Shown here: positions 1 through 5,156 of the stretch, piece after piece | How the letters are laid out: every line of letters starts with the position of its first letter | How positions within the stretch are numbered: the stretch's first letter is position 1 | Assembly: GCA_946479475.1 (NCBI GenBank) | Contig: CAMLGG010000341.1 | Coordinates: 1-5,156 of the forward strand | Source: an uncultured Ideonella sp. | GTDB taxonomy: Bacteria > Pseudomonadota > Gammaproteobacteria > Burkholderiales > Burkholderiaceae | Direction of reading: 5' to 3' | DNA: 5,156 nucleotides | Translations under genes and position numbers: made by a program | Notes under the pieces: generated by a model | What the model was told of the DNA's origin: nothing | Databases searched by the model: none | Seen by the model: only the letters and a program-made list of their open reading frames with translations

Positions 1-380
1 ACCCGATGATCGGCGACACCGACCTGAAGGTGGCCAAGCTCTACAACATGCTGCCCGCCGACGAGGAGGGCTCGTCTGCCGGCCGCACCGCCGCCACCAA
101 CGCCACCGTTCGCTCGGTCTTCGTGATCGGCCCGGACAAGCGCATCAAGCTGATGCTGACCTACCCGATGACCACCGGCCGCAACTTCGACGAGGTGCTG
201 CGCGTCATCGATTCGATGCAGCTGACCGCCGCCCACAAGGTCGCCACGCCGGCCAACTGGAAGCAGGGCGAAGACGTGATCATCGCCGGCTCGGTGTCCG
301 ACGAGGACGCCAAGACGCTCTTCCCGCAGGGCTGGAAGACCATCAAGCCCTACCTGCGCGTCACCAAGCAACCGAAATGA
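1..380 (+). CDS. 1-Cys peroxiredoxin (Prx6/AhpC-TSA family), C-terminal part
   Basis: The gene enters from the left edge. The first two bases complete a Tyr codon, and about 125 residues follow to the TGA at 378-380. The fragment opens with YPMIGDTDLKVAKLYNMLP, a typical Prx6-type segment that lies after the peroxidatic cysteine. It continues through the core strand RSVFVIGPDKRIKL and the YPMTTGRNFDEVLRVIDSMQ helix. It ends in the C-terminal dimerisation domain (TPANWKQGEDVII, then FPQGWKTIKPYLR). The family reduces hydrogen peroxide and organic hydroperoxides in the cytosol using one catalytic Cys. That Cys, in the PVCTTE motif, would lie upstream of this window and cannot be checked. Family members are usually about 210-220 residues, so a little over half is present. 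The ATG at 6 is an internal Met, not a start. Nothing looks broken. The gene converges on the MgtC-family gene. Confidence 0.93.
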   Translation, partial: PMIGDTDLKVAKLYNMLPADEEGSSAGRTAATNATVRSVFVIGPDKRIKLMLTYPMTTGRNFDEVLRVIDSMQLTAAHKVATPANWKQGEDVIIAGSVSDEDAKTLFPQGWKTIKPYLRVTKQPK

Positions 381-422
381 AGCCCCCACGCCCCCTTCCG
401 GGGGCTGCCCCCCGAGGGGGCT
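381..422 (+). terminator. Nested GC hairpins after the peroxiredoxin gene
   Basis: Beginning at the base after the stop codon, an outer 7-bp stem is possible between 381-387 (AGCCCCC) and 416-422 (GGGGGCT). It encloses a 6-bp hairpin, GCCCCC at 390-395 paired with GGGGGC at 400-405, with a TTCC loop. An alternative second hairpin is GCCCCC 407-412 with GGGGGC 416-421 around a CGA loop; it competes with the outer stem. No U-tract follows, so the structure is not a textbook intrinsic terminator. Its position right after a gene and facing a convergent gene suggests transcript end formation or 3'-end protection. The pairing is seen directly; the role is inferred. Confidence 0.55.
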
Positions 423-428
423 CGCGCA

Positions 429-452
429 GCGGACCGGCAGAGCCGGATCCGC
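429..452. repeat. Inverted repeat (10-bp bulged hairpin) between convergent genes
   Basis: GCGGA (429-433) pairs with TCCGC (448-452), and CCGGC (434-438) pairs with GCCGG (442-446). The loop is AGA and A447 is a single bulge. It sits between the two flanking terminator-like hairpins. With them it makes the 109-bp gap almost wholly self-complementary. It may be part of a dispersed intergenic repeat of this genome or a protein-binding palindrome; the window holds only one copy. Confidence 0.5.
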
Positions 453-470
453 GCACGCCACTTGGTTGGC

Positions 471-488
471 CCCCTCGCAAGCGAGGGG
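471..488. terminator. Hairpin terminator at the 3' end of the MgtC operon, possibly bidirectional
   Basis: CCCCTCGC (471-478) is perfectly complementary to GCGAGGGG (481-488). The real loop would be about 4 nt after the innermost pair opens. Read on the minus strand it begins 1 base after the TAA stop of the MgtC-family gene. Read on the plus strand it is followed by CTTAATTT, the most T-rich stretch nearby, so it may serve the peroxiredoxin transcript better than the operon. That T-run lies inside the final codons of the opposing gene. Confidence 0.6.
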
Positions 489-489
489 C

Positions 490-1236
490 TTAATTTCTGG
501 CGTGGGCGAGCTGGAAGCGTTCGACTTCGGCCCGCCCGGCCAGCACCTCGGCGATCTGCGGCAGGGATGCCGCGCGCGAGGTGCTCACCGCCACGGCGAC
601 GAAGCGCCATTCGGTGTGGCCCGGGTCGCCGCTGATGGTGATCGAACCGCGGGCCAGCTGGTAGCCGCCCGAGGCGGCCCACTCCGAGACCACCGCTTCG
701 GTCGGCCGGTAGCCTTCGGCAAACCGGACCTGGATGCTGATGGCGTGCCTCGAAGGCAGGTGGCCCTCGATTCGCGAGCCCCACATCATCAATGCGGCCG
801 ACAGCAGGGCCAGCAGGATGGCCGCCCCGTAGAAGCCGATGCCCACCAGCACCCCGATCGCACAGGAGGCCCAGATCGAGGCGGCCGTGGTCAGGCCGCT
901 GATGTTCAGGCCCTCCTTCATGATGACCCCGGCGCCGAGGAAGCCCACGCCGGTGACGATGCCCTGCACGACCCGCGTCGGATCCATCACGCCCAGCACG
1001 GTGGCGTGGGTGCCGCCGTACCAGTGCTCGGGATAGCCGGCGAAGACCGTCAGGGCCGCCGAGGCCATGCAGACGATGCCGTATGTCCTCATGCCGGCGG
1101 CGCGGCCGTGGTAGGAGCGCTCGTAGCCGACCAGCAGCCCGAGCGCCAGGGCGCCCAGCAGGTTGAGGAAGACGACGGCGTTGACCTCGAGCGCCGAGTG
1201 CGACCAGAAGCCCGCTAGCCAGTCGGGTGTCAGCAT
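490..1236 (-). CDS. MgtC/SapB family inner-membrane protein
   Basis: This is a 248-residue protein with the layout of MgtC/SapB proteins. An N-terminal membrane domain holds about four to five hydrophobic segments (roughly 20-37, 52-67, 88-106, 115-132 and 135-152). A soluble ACT-like C-terminal domain follows (about 165-242). Family signatures are GYERSYHGRAAGMRT (37-51, matching the G-x-E-R...AG-x-R-T motif) and the DPTRVVQGIVTGVGFLGAG block (85-103), followed by ISGLTTAASIW (112-122). Salmonella and Mycobacterium MgtC affect growth at low magnesium and inside macrophages and restrain the F-type ATP synthase. Many environmental homologues have no known role, so the family is sure but the function is not. 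The ATG at 1236 is 10 nt past the stop of the transporter gene, with only a weak purine-rich GGCGGGA upstream, so it is probably translated by coupling. It is last in the operon. Confidence 0.9.
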   Translation of the reverse strand: MLTPDWLAGFWSHSALEVNAVVFLNLLGALALGLLVGYERSYHGRAAGMRTYGIVCMASAALTVFAGYPEHWYGGTHATVLGVMDPTRVVQGIVTGVGFLGAGVIMKEGLNISGLTTAASIWASCAIGVLVGIGFYGAAILLALLSAALMMWGSRIEGHLPSRHAISIQVRFAEGYRPTEAVVSEWAASGGYQLARGSITISGDPGHTEWRFVAVAVSTSRAASLPQIAEVLAGRAEVERFQLAHARN

Positions 1237-1237
1237 T

Positions 1238-1256
1238 GGCGGATTGTCATCCCGCC
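1238..1256 (-). promoter_or_regulatory. Hairpin across the transporter stop / mgtC-like start junction
   Basis: In the minus-strand mRNA, GGCGG (1256-1252) and AU (1250-1249) pair with AU (1244-1243) and CCGCC (1242-1238). One G at 1251 is bulged and the loop is GACA. The transporter's UGA (1249-1247) begins at the last base of the 5' arm and runs into the loop. The hairpin ends 1 nt before the AUG at 1236 and sequesters the only SD-like purines (GGCGGGA). Ribosomes terminating on the upstream gene would melt it. The pairing is seen; control of downstream translation is inferred. Confidence 0.35.
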
Positions 1257-2158
1257 GTGTCCGCCTTCGCCGCGGCGCCGATGCGCGGCCGCCACAGCCC
1301 GGTGACCAGCGAGGTGCCGAGGAGGATCACCACGCAGGCGAACAGCATGGTGGCGTTGACCGTCTCGCCGAGGAACAGTCCGCCCCAGGCGATCGCGAAG
1401 GCCGGGATGAGGAAGGTCACCGAAAGGGCGTTGGTGGCGCCGATGTGGCCGATGAGCCGGAAGAACAGCACGTAGGCGACGCCGGTGCACAGCAGCGCCA
1501 GGGCGATCGCCGCGCCCCAGGCATGCCCGCTCGGCGGCACCTCGGGCCAGCGCCACAGGACCAGCGGCAGCAGCACGATGGCCGCCGAGAGCTGGCTGCC
1601 CGCCGCCAGGGCCATGGGCGGCACGCCGGTGAGCCAGCGCTTGGTCATGCTCGCGGCCAGGCCGTACATCAGCGTCGCCGCGAGGCAGGCCAGGACGGCC
1701 AGGCCGCTGCTCGTGCCGCTCGCATCCGGCTTGAAGCTGGCCTTGTCCCAGGCCAGCCACAGCACGCCGGCAAAGCCTATGGCCAGCCCTGCGACCTTGT
1801 GCCCGCCCGGCCTGTCGCCCAGCCAGGCCCACGCGATGAGCGCGCCCATCAGCGGCGTGGTCGCGTTGAAGATCGACGACAGGCCGCCGGTGATCGCCAG
1901 GGCCGCATAGGAGAAGCAAAGAAAGGGCAGGGCGGAGTTGGCGATGCCGACCACCGCGATGGCGCGCCAGTTCGCCTTCAAGGCGGGCCACTCGCCGCGC
2001 TGCATCAGGATCGGCATCAGGAACAGCGAGGCGCCGATCACCCGCAGCCCGGCCAGCGCGACGGGGCCGAACTCGCCGGCCCCCATGCGCAGGAAGAGGA
2101 AGGACGCGCCCCAGATGGCGGCCAGGGCGATCAGCTCGATCAGGTCACGGGGTTTCAT
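1247..2158 (-). CDS. EamA-family (DMT superfamily) transporter
   Basis: This 303-residue polytopic protein has two tandem EamA repeats, about 5-136 and 153-287. About ten hydrophobic segments can be read, roughly at 7-24, 32-51, 65-86, 92-112, 121-137, 152-170, 180-200, 213-233, 241-259 and 267-288. Typical features are the [14 protein letters not shown] start of repeat 1, [16 protein letters not shown] (102-117) ending repeat 1, and [17 protein letters not shown] (249-265) in repeat 2. These proteins export metabolites, amino acids or drugs across the inner membrane; the substrate cannot be told from sequence. The ATG at 2158 overlaps the ogt stop as ATGA and has a perfect GGAGG (2173-2169) 10 nt upstream. 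The longer in-frame extension to 2437 runs through ogt in another frame and is not real. Its place suggests co-transcription with the repair genes, not a role in repair. Confidence 0.92.
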   Translation of the reverse strand: MKPRDLIELIALAAIWGASFLFLRMGAGEFGPVALAGLRVIGASLFLMPILMQRGEWPALKANWRAIAVVGIANSALPFLCFSYAALAITGGLSSIFNATTPLMGALIAWAWLGDRPGGHKVAGLAIGFAGVLWLAWDKASFKPDASGTSSGLAVLACLAATLMYGLAASMTKRWLTGVPPMALAAGSQLSAAIVLLPLVLWRWPEVPPSGHAWGAAIALALLCTGVAYVLFFRLIGHIGATNALSVTFLIPAFAIAWGGLFLGETVNATMLFACVVILLGTSLVTGLWRPRIGAAAKADTAG

Positions 2159-2712
2159 GCGGGCTGGGCCTCCGGAGTTGCCGTCTGGACCGCGAGCGTC
2201 AGTGATGCAGTGCGTCCCTCGCGTGCGAGCAGGTCCTGCTTGCGGGGCAGGCCCCCGGCGTAGCCGGTGAGGGAGCCGTCGCTGCCGAGCACGCGGTGGC
2301 AGGGCACGATGATGCTCAAGGGATTGCGGCCGACGGCCGCGCCGACGGCTCGCCCGGCCAGTGGGCGGCCCAGGGCGCGAGCGAGCGTGGAGTAGGTGCT
2401 GGTGGCCCCTGCCGGGATGTCCAGCAGGGCCTGCCAAACGGCCTGCTGGAAAGGCGTGCCTTGCGGATCCAGGGCGACGCGGAACCGGGTGGCGGCGGCG
2501 TCCTGCCAGTAGGCCGCCAGCTCACGCGCCGCCTGGGCGATGAACCTGTCCTGCGGAGCTTGCGGCGCGGCCAGTACGCCCGGATGGTGAGCCTGGTCGG
2601 TGAACCAGCAGCCGGCCAGGCCGCGGGCGGTGGCCGCCAGCAGCATCGGGCCGAGCGGGCTGGGGATCGTGGCCTGTGCCACGACGAGCGGATCGAGTCG
2701 AGGGGTGTTCAT
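2155..2712 (-). CDS. ogt: Methylated-DNA--[protein]-cysteine S-methyltransferase (O6-alkylguanine-DNA alkyltransferase)
   Basis: This 185-residue suicide enzyme moves methyl or alkyl groups from O6-alkylguanine (and O4-alkylthymine) in DNA to its own cysteine. The active-site motif IVPCHRV spans 135-141, with Cys138 as acceptor. By comparison with human AGT, Tyr107 (in TYSTLA) and the arginine finger Arg121 (in RAVGAA) match Tyr114 and Arg128. Asn130 and Glu165 (LLAREG) match Asn137 and Glu172. The N-terminal ribonuclease-like domain covers about 10-80, and the helix-turn-helix catalytic domain runs from [18 protein letters not shown] (85-102) onward. A tail of about 20 residues after LLAREG is extra and overlaps the next gene's ribosome binding site. 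The ATG at 2712 overlaps the stop of the Ada/AlkA fusion as ATGA, with AAAAGGT 6 nt upstream. The fusion lacks an O6 domain, so this gene supplies it. Confidence 0.96.
   Translation of the reverse strand: MNTPRLDPLVVAQATIPSPLGPMLLAATARGLAGCWFTDQAHHPGVLAAPQAPQDRFIAQAARELAAYWQDAAATRFRVALDPQGTPFQQAVWQALLDIPAGATSTYSTLARALGRPLAGRAVGAAVGRNPLSIIVPCHRVLGSDGSLTGYAGGLPRKQDLLAREGRTASLTLAVQTATPEAQPA
2169..2173 (-). promoter_or_regulatory. Ribosome binding site of the EamA transporter gene
   Basis: GGAGG on the minus strand lies inside the last codons of ogt, 10 nt before the ATG at 2158. It fixes the start of the transporter at MKPRDL and rejects the longer in-frame reading. With the ATGA overlap it allows both independent initiation and coupled re-initiation. 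Confidence 0.7.
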
Positions 2713-4226
2713 GCGGGGACCTTTTCAACGGGAGCCGGCCTTGCCTGCGTGGCCGCCAGCGAATGCCAGAGTTGCATCACAGCGTACGAGCGCCACGGGC
2801 GCCATGCTTCGGCGTGTGTCGAAGCTTCGGCCGCCGTCGTGGCGCCCAGCGCACGCAGCACGCCGATGTCGCTGGCCGGGAACGCATCGGGCCACGCGAG
2901 CACGCGCAGGGCGACGAGCTCGGTGGTCCAGGCGCCTATGCCGGGCAGCTCGCGCAGGGCCGCGAGCGTCTGCTCCATCGGCGCCGTGGGGCTGAGGTCT
3001 ACCCGAGCTTCGGCCACGGCGCGGGCCAGAGCCTGGATGGCCCCCACGCGGGCGCGGACGATGCCGAGCGTGCCGATCTCGTCCGGCGACGCCTGCGCAA
3101 GCGCCTCGGGGGTGGGGAACAGGTGAGTCAGGCCGCTGAACGGCGTGGCGAGCGGTTCGCCGAATCGCGCCACCAGCCGCGCGGCGAGAGTGCACGCGGC
3201 GGCCACGGTGACCTGCTGGCCCAGGATGATCCGCACGGTGGTCTCGAAGCCGTCGATGCAGCCGGGCAGGCGCAGGCCGGGCCGCAGCTGCACCGGGAGG
3301 GCCGAGAGCGCCGCGTCGATGGTCGCGGCTTCGGCATCCAGGTCCAGCAGATGGCGCAGGCGCTCGATGACCGCGCCCAGCACCGGCGCCAGGCTGGGGC
3401 TCACGGTGGCGCAGACCTGGTGCGCCTCGGTGTCGAAGCGCAGGCCCAGCCAGCCGGCGTGGCGCTGGCCGCGCGGGTCGGTCAGTGCCAGCGTGCGGCG
3501 CCATGTGCCCGACTGCACCGCCTCGATGCCCACCAGCGGCCTGGCGGCGAGAAAGGCCAGCATGGCCTCGGCGTCGTAGGGCGGCCGCCAGGCCAGGCGC
3601 ACCGCCACCGGCTCGTTGCGCTGGGTCTCGCTCGTGCTGGCCGAGCGGCGCAGGGCGGTGGGCGACAGGCGGTAGCGCTCGGCGAAGGCCGCGTTGAAGC
3701 GGCGCAGGCTCGCGAAGCCGCTGGCCAGGGCGACGCCGGTGACGGGCAGCTCGGTATCGGTCAGCAGGCGCTTGGCCAGCAGCAGGCGCTGCGTGGCGAG
3801 CCAGTCCATCGGGCTCACGCCGTGCACGGCCTGGAAGACGCGGCGGAAGTGCCTGTCGGTCACGCCCAGGCGGCGGGCCACTTCAGGCAGCCCGATGTCG
3901 TGGCCTTGCGCCACGGCGTGCTCGATCAGGCGGGCGCCGGCGCGGGCCAGCGCCTGGGAGGAGTCCGCCACCGCCAGGCCCGGCGCCAGCTCCGGCCGGC
4001 AGCGCAGGCAGGGCCTGAAGCCGGCGACCTCCGCGCTGGCCGCGTTGCCGAAGAAGCGGCAGTTCTCGCGCCGGGGCAGCCTGACGCGGCACACCGGCCG
4101 GCAGTAGACGCCGGTGGAAGTGACGCCGACGAACAGGCGCCCGTCGAAGCGCGCGTCGTGCGTCTGCAGCACCCGGTAGGCCGCTTCCGGATCCTGGGTG
4201 ATGGCCTGCGTGGTGAGGGTTTCCAT
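2709..4226 (-). CDS. alkA: Ada N-terminal / AraC HTH / AlkA fusion: bifunctional regulator and DNA-3-methyladenine glycosylase II
   Basis: This is a 505-residue, three-part protein. Residues 12-85 form an Ada zinc domain with Cys42, Cys46, Cys73 and Cys76 (YCRPVC and FRPCLRC). Cys42 matches E. coli Ada Cys38, which accepts methyl groups from DNA phosphotriesters and switches Ada into an activator. Residues about 92-195 form an AraC-type double HTH ([19 protein letters not shown] and [17 protein letters not shown]). Residues about 207-495 form AlkA, with a helix-hairpin-helix [11 protein letters not shown] (424-434) and Asp453 in FPASDIG aligning with catalytic Asp238 of E. coli AlkA. AlkA removes 3-methyladenine and other alkylated bases. 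The protein thus probably senses, activates and excises, but lacks Ada's O6-transferase domain, which ogt supplies. The same split occurs in M. tuberculosis adaA-alkA with ogt. Possible ATG starts are 4238, 4235 and 4226; none has a Shine-Dalgarno. I chose 4226 because a TATGAT box covers the other two. A TTG further up (4343) adds non-family residues. Confidence 0.94.
   Translation of the reverse strand: METLTTQAITQDPEAAYRVLQTHDARFDGRLFVGVTSTGVYCRPVCRVRLPRRENCRFFGNAASAEVAGFRPCLRCRPELAPGLAVADSSQALARAGARLIEHAVAQGHDIGLPEVARRLGVTDRHFRRVFQAVHGVSPMDWLATQRLLLAKRLLTDTELPVTGVALASGFASLRRFNAAFAERYRLSPTALRRSASTSETQRNEPVAVRLAWRPPYDAEAMLAFLAARPLVGIEAVQSGTWRRTLALTDPRGQRHAGWLGLRFDTEAHQVCATVSPSLAPVLGAVIERLRHLLDLDAEAATIDAALSALPVQLRPGLRLPGCIDGFETTVRIILGQQVTVAAACTLAARLVARFGEPLATPFSGLTHLFPTPEALAQASPDEIGTLGIVRARVGAIQALARAVAEARVDLSPTAPMEQTLAALRELPGIGAWTTELVALRVLAWPDAFPASDIGVLRALGATTAAEASTHAEAWRPWRSYAVMQLWHSLAATQARPAPVEKVPA
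2719..2725 (-). promoter_or_regulatory. Ribosome binding site of ogt
   Basis: AAAAGGT on the minus strand, within the last codons of the Ada/AlkA gene. Its AAGG core ends 7 nt before the ATG at 2712. It supports the MNTPRLDP start. Confidence 0.55.
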
Positions 4227-4233
4227 GAAGGCC

Positions 4234-4261
4234 ATCATAGGCGCCGGGTCGGACACGTCTG
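4234..4261 (-). promoter_or_regulatory. Candidate promoter of the alkylation-repair operon
   Basis: On the minus strand TATGAT (4239-4234) is one mismatch from the sigma-70 -10 consensus. A weak -35, CAGACG (4261-4256, three matches), lies 16 nt upstream. A start about 7 nt after the -10 would fall on or beside the A of ATG 4226, giving a leaderless or nearly leaderless mRNA. The poor -35 is what an activator-dependent promoter would show. In such GC-rich DNA a lone TATGAT, itself containing ATG codons, may be chance. Confidence 0.3.
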
Positions 4262-4371
4262 GCCGTTTTCGGACCTGTTCCTGGGGCCTTGCAAGACAGC
4301 GATTCGCGCTCCGGCACGCCCCGTGCTTTTCGAGGCGCTCCAAAGGTGACGGCCACGAAACGCCGCCTGCC

Positions 4372-4377
4372 TACAAT
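4372..4377 (+). promoter_or_regulatory. Candidate -10 element of the phosphomannomutase gene
   Basis: TACAAT is one mismatch from TATAAT and stands out in this GC-rich stretch. It would start transcription near 4384 and leave a leader of about 18 nt that still includes the ribosome binding site. The best -35-like hexamer, GTGACG (4346-4351), is 20 nt away, which is longer than usual, so only the -10 is called. Confidence 0.5.
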
Positions 4378-4386
4378 CCCGCCGCC

Positions 4387-4392
4387 AAGGAG
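4387..4392 (+). promoter_or_regulatory. Ribosome binding site of the phosphomannomutase gene
   Basis: AAGGAG, a strong Shine-Dalgarno match, sits 9 nt before the ATG at 4402 and fixes that start. Confidence 0.8.
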
Positions 4393-4401
4393 AACACACG
4401 C

Positions 4402-5156
4402 ATGAAGGTTGCAGCATCCGCATTCAAGGCCTATGACATCCGCGGCATCGTCGGCCAGGCGCTCGACGAGCAGTTCGCCGAGCACCTCGGCCGGGCGTTC
4501 GGCACCGAGGCGCTCAAGGCCGGCGAGAAGGCCGTCGCGGTCGGGCGCGACGGACGTGTCTCGGGCCCCGGGCTCGCGGCCGCGCTGATGCGGGGCCTCG
4601 CATCGACCGGCCTCGATGTGGTCGACCTGGGTGCGGTCACCACCCCCATCGTCTACTACGTCGCGGCCACCCGCTCGAAGTTCGGCTGCTCCAGCGGCAT
4701 CCAGGTGACCGGCAGCCACAACCCCAAGGACTACAACGGCTTCAAGATGGTGCTGGCCGGCCGCGCGATCTACGGCGACGAGATCCAGGGCCTGCGCCGC
4801 CGGATGGAGGCCGAGGACTACGCCACCGGCCGGGGCCGCATCGCCCCCATGGACGTGATCGCGGAGTACGGCCACCGCATCACCAGTGACTGCAAGCTGG
4901 CCCGCCCGATGAAGATCGTGGTGGACTCGGGCAACGGCATTCCGGGCGCCACTGCGCCGGCGATCCTGAAGGCGCTCGGCTGCGAGGTGATCGACCTGTA
5001 CTCCAAGGTCGACGGCGACTTTCCCAACCACCATCCCGATCCCTCCAAGCCGGAGAACCTGGCCGACCTGATCAAGGTGGTGCACGCCACCGACGCCGAG
5101 CTCGGCCTGGCCTTCGACGGCGACGGCGACCGCCTGGGCGTGGTCACCAAGGACGG
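4402..5156 (+). CDS. manB: Phosphomannomutase/phosphoglucomutase, N-terminal half (runs off the window)
   Basis: The 251 residues present belong to the alpha-D-phosphohexomutase family and resemble Pseudomonas AlgC. The family interconverts mannose-6-P/mannose-1-P or glucose-6-P/glucose-1-P, giving precursors for GDP-mannose, exopolysaccharide and lipopolysaccharide in the cytosol. Domain 1 starts with FKAYDIRG (8-15). The catalytic phosphoserine loop TGSHNP spans 103-108 with Ser105, close to Ser108 of AlgC. KDYNGFKM follows. Domain 2 begins near 168 with MKIVVDSGNGIPG. The magnesium loop DGDGDR is at 239-244 with Asp239, Asp241 and Asp243. HHPDPSKPENL (210-220) is also typical. Family length is about 460 residues, so domains 3 and 4, which choose between glucose and mannose, lie outside; substrate preference is therefore open and the symbol provisional. 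The gene is transcribed divergently from the repair operon, with its own ribosome binding site and -10. Confidence 0.94.
   Translation, partial: MKVAASAFKAYDIRGIVGQALDEQFAEHLGRAFGTEALKAGEKAVAVGRDGRVSGPGLAAALMRGLASTGLDVVDLGAVTTPIVYYVAATRSKFGCSSGIQVTGSHNPKDYNGFKMVLAGRAIYGDEIQGLRRRMEAEDYATGRGRIAPMDVIAEYGHRITSDCKLARPMKIVVDSGNGIPGATAPAILKALGCEVIDLYSKVDGDFPNHHPDPSKPENLADLIKVVHATDAELGLAFDGDGDRLGVVTKD

Noticed and set aside
466..2263. Long plus-strand frames (466-1218 and 1163-2263) opposite the MgtC and transporter genes
   Set aside because: Low-complexity Arg/Gly/Gln/Asp-rich translations without family motifs, overlapping each other and lying antisense to clear genes.
2159..2437. N-terminal extension of the EamA transporter to 2437
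   Set aside because: The extra residues are an Arg/Pro-rich out-of-frame reading of ogt. The ATG at 2158 has a GGAGG and begins a normal first membrane segment.
4314..4330. Small hairpin GCACG-CCC-CGTGC followed by TTTT on the plus strand
   Set aside because: Only 5 bp of stem, and no plus-strand gene upstream that needs terminating. It could be an operator palindrome in the divergent region, but nothing supports that.
2676..4349. A 557-codon open frame on the plus strand opposite the Ada/AlkA gene
   Set aside because: Its translation is rich in Arg, Gly, Ala, Gln and His with no recognisable domain. It is exactly antisense to a protein with clear domains. Long antisense frames are expected in DNA this GC-rich because stop codons are rare.
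3883..5085. A 400-codon minus-strand frame spanning the phosphomannomutase, the divergent promoter and part of the Ada/AlkA gene
   Set aside because: It is antisense to the TGSHNP and DGDGDR motifs, crosses a promoter region, and then reads the Ada/AlkA gene out of frame.
1..5156. Mobile element, phage, CRISPR, defence or toxin-antitoxin system
   Set aside because: No transposase, integrase, direct-repeat array, target-site duplication or small paired genes were seen. All long reading frames on real coding strands belong to ordinary housekeeping or repair families.

Overview
This 5.2 kb window is very G+C-rich (about 70 % by eye) and tightly packed. It reads as the chromosome of a beta-proteobacterium, most likely Burkholderiales of the Comamonadaceae/Rubrivivax type. 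Codon usage, the C-run/G-run hairpins after genes, the TACAAT-type promoter and the style of the peroxiredoxin and phosphomannomutase proteins all fit this. It is an inference from style; no rRNA or other firm taxonomic marker is present.

Layout: (1) At 1-380 (+) is the C-terminal part of a 1-Cys (Prx6-type) peroxiredoxin. (2) At 381-489 is a convergent intergenic stretch built almost entirely of GC-rich hairpins, which probably terminates transcription from both sides. (3) At 490-4226 (-) is a four-gene run, read right to left: an Ada N-terminal/AraC/AlkA fusion glycosylase, an O6-alkylguanine-DNA alkyltransferase (ogt), an EamA/DMT-family transporter and an MgtC/SapB-family membrane protein. 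The first three genes overlap their neighbours by 4 bp (ATGA) and the last gap is 10 bp, so this is very probably one operon. (4) At 4227-4401 is a divergent promoter region. (5) From 4402 to the window end (+) is the N-terminal half of a phosphomannomutase/phosphoglucomutase.

Function: the first two operon genes together hold the classical adaptive response to DNA alkylation. They carry a methyl-phosphotriester sensor domain, an AraC-type DNA-binding domain, a 3-methyladenine glycosylase domain and a separate O6-methylguanine suicide transferase. They are arranged differently from E. coli, where Ada carries the O6 domain and AlkA stands alone. The arrangement resembles the adaA-alkA fusion beside ogt in Mycobacterium tuberculosis. 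The two membrane-protein genes downstream share the transcript, but no functional link to repair is visible. The flanking peroxiredoxin and sugar-phosphate mutase are separate transcription units.

I see no mobile element, CRISPR array, tRNA or rRNA, and no convincing undescribed system. The points worth a second look are the possible leaderless start of the repair operon, the hairpin over the DMT/MgtC junction, and the inclusion of two membrane-protein genes in a repair operon.
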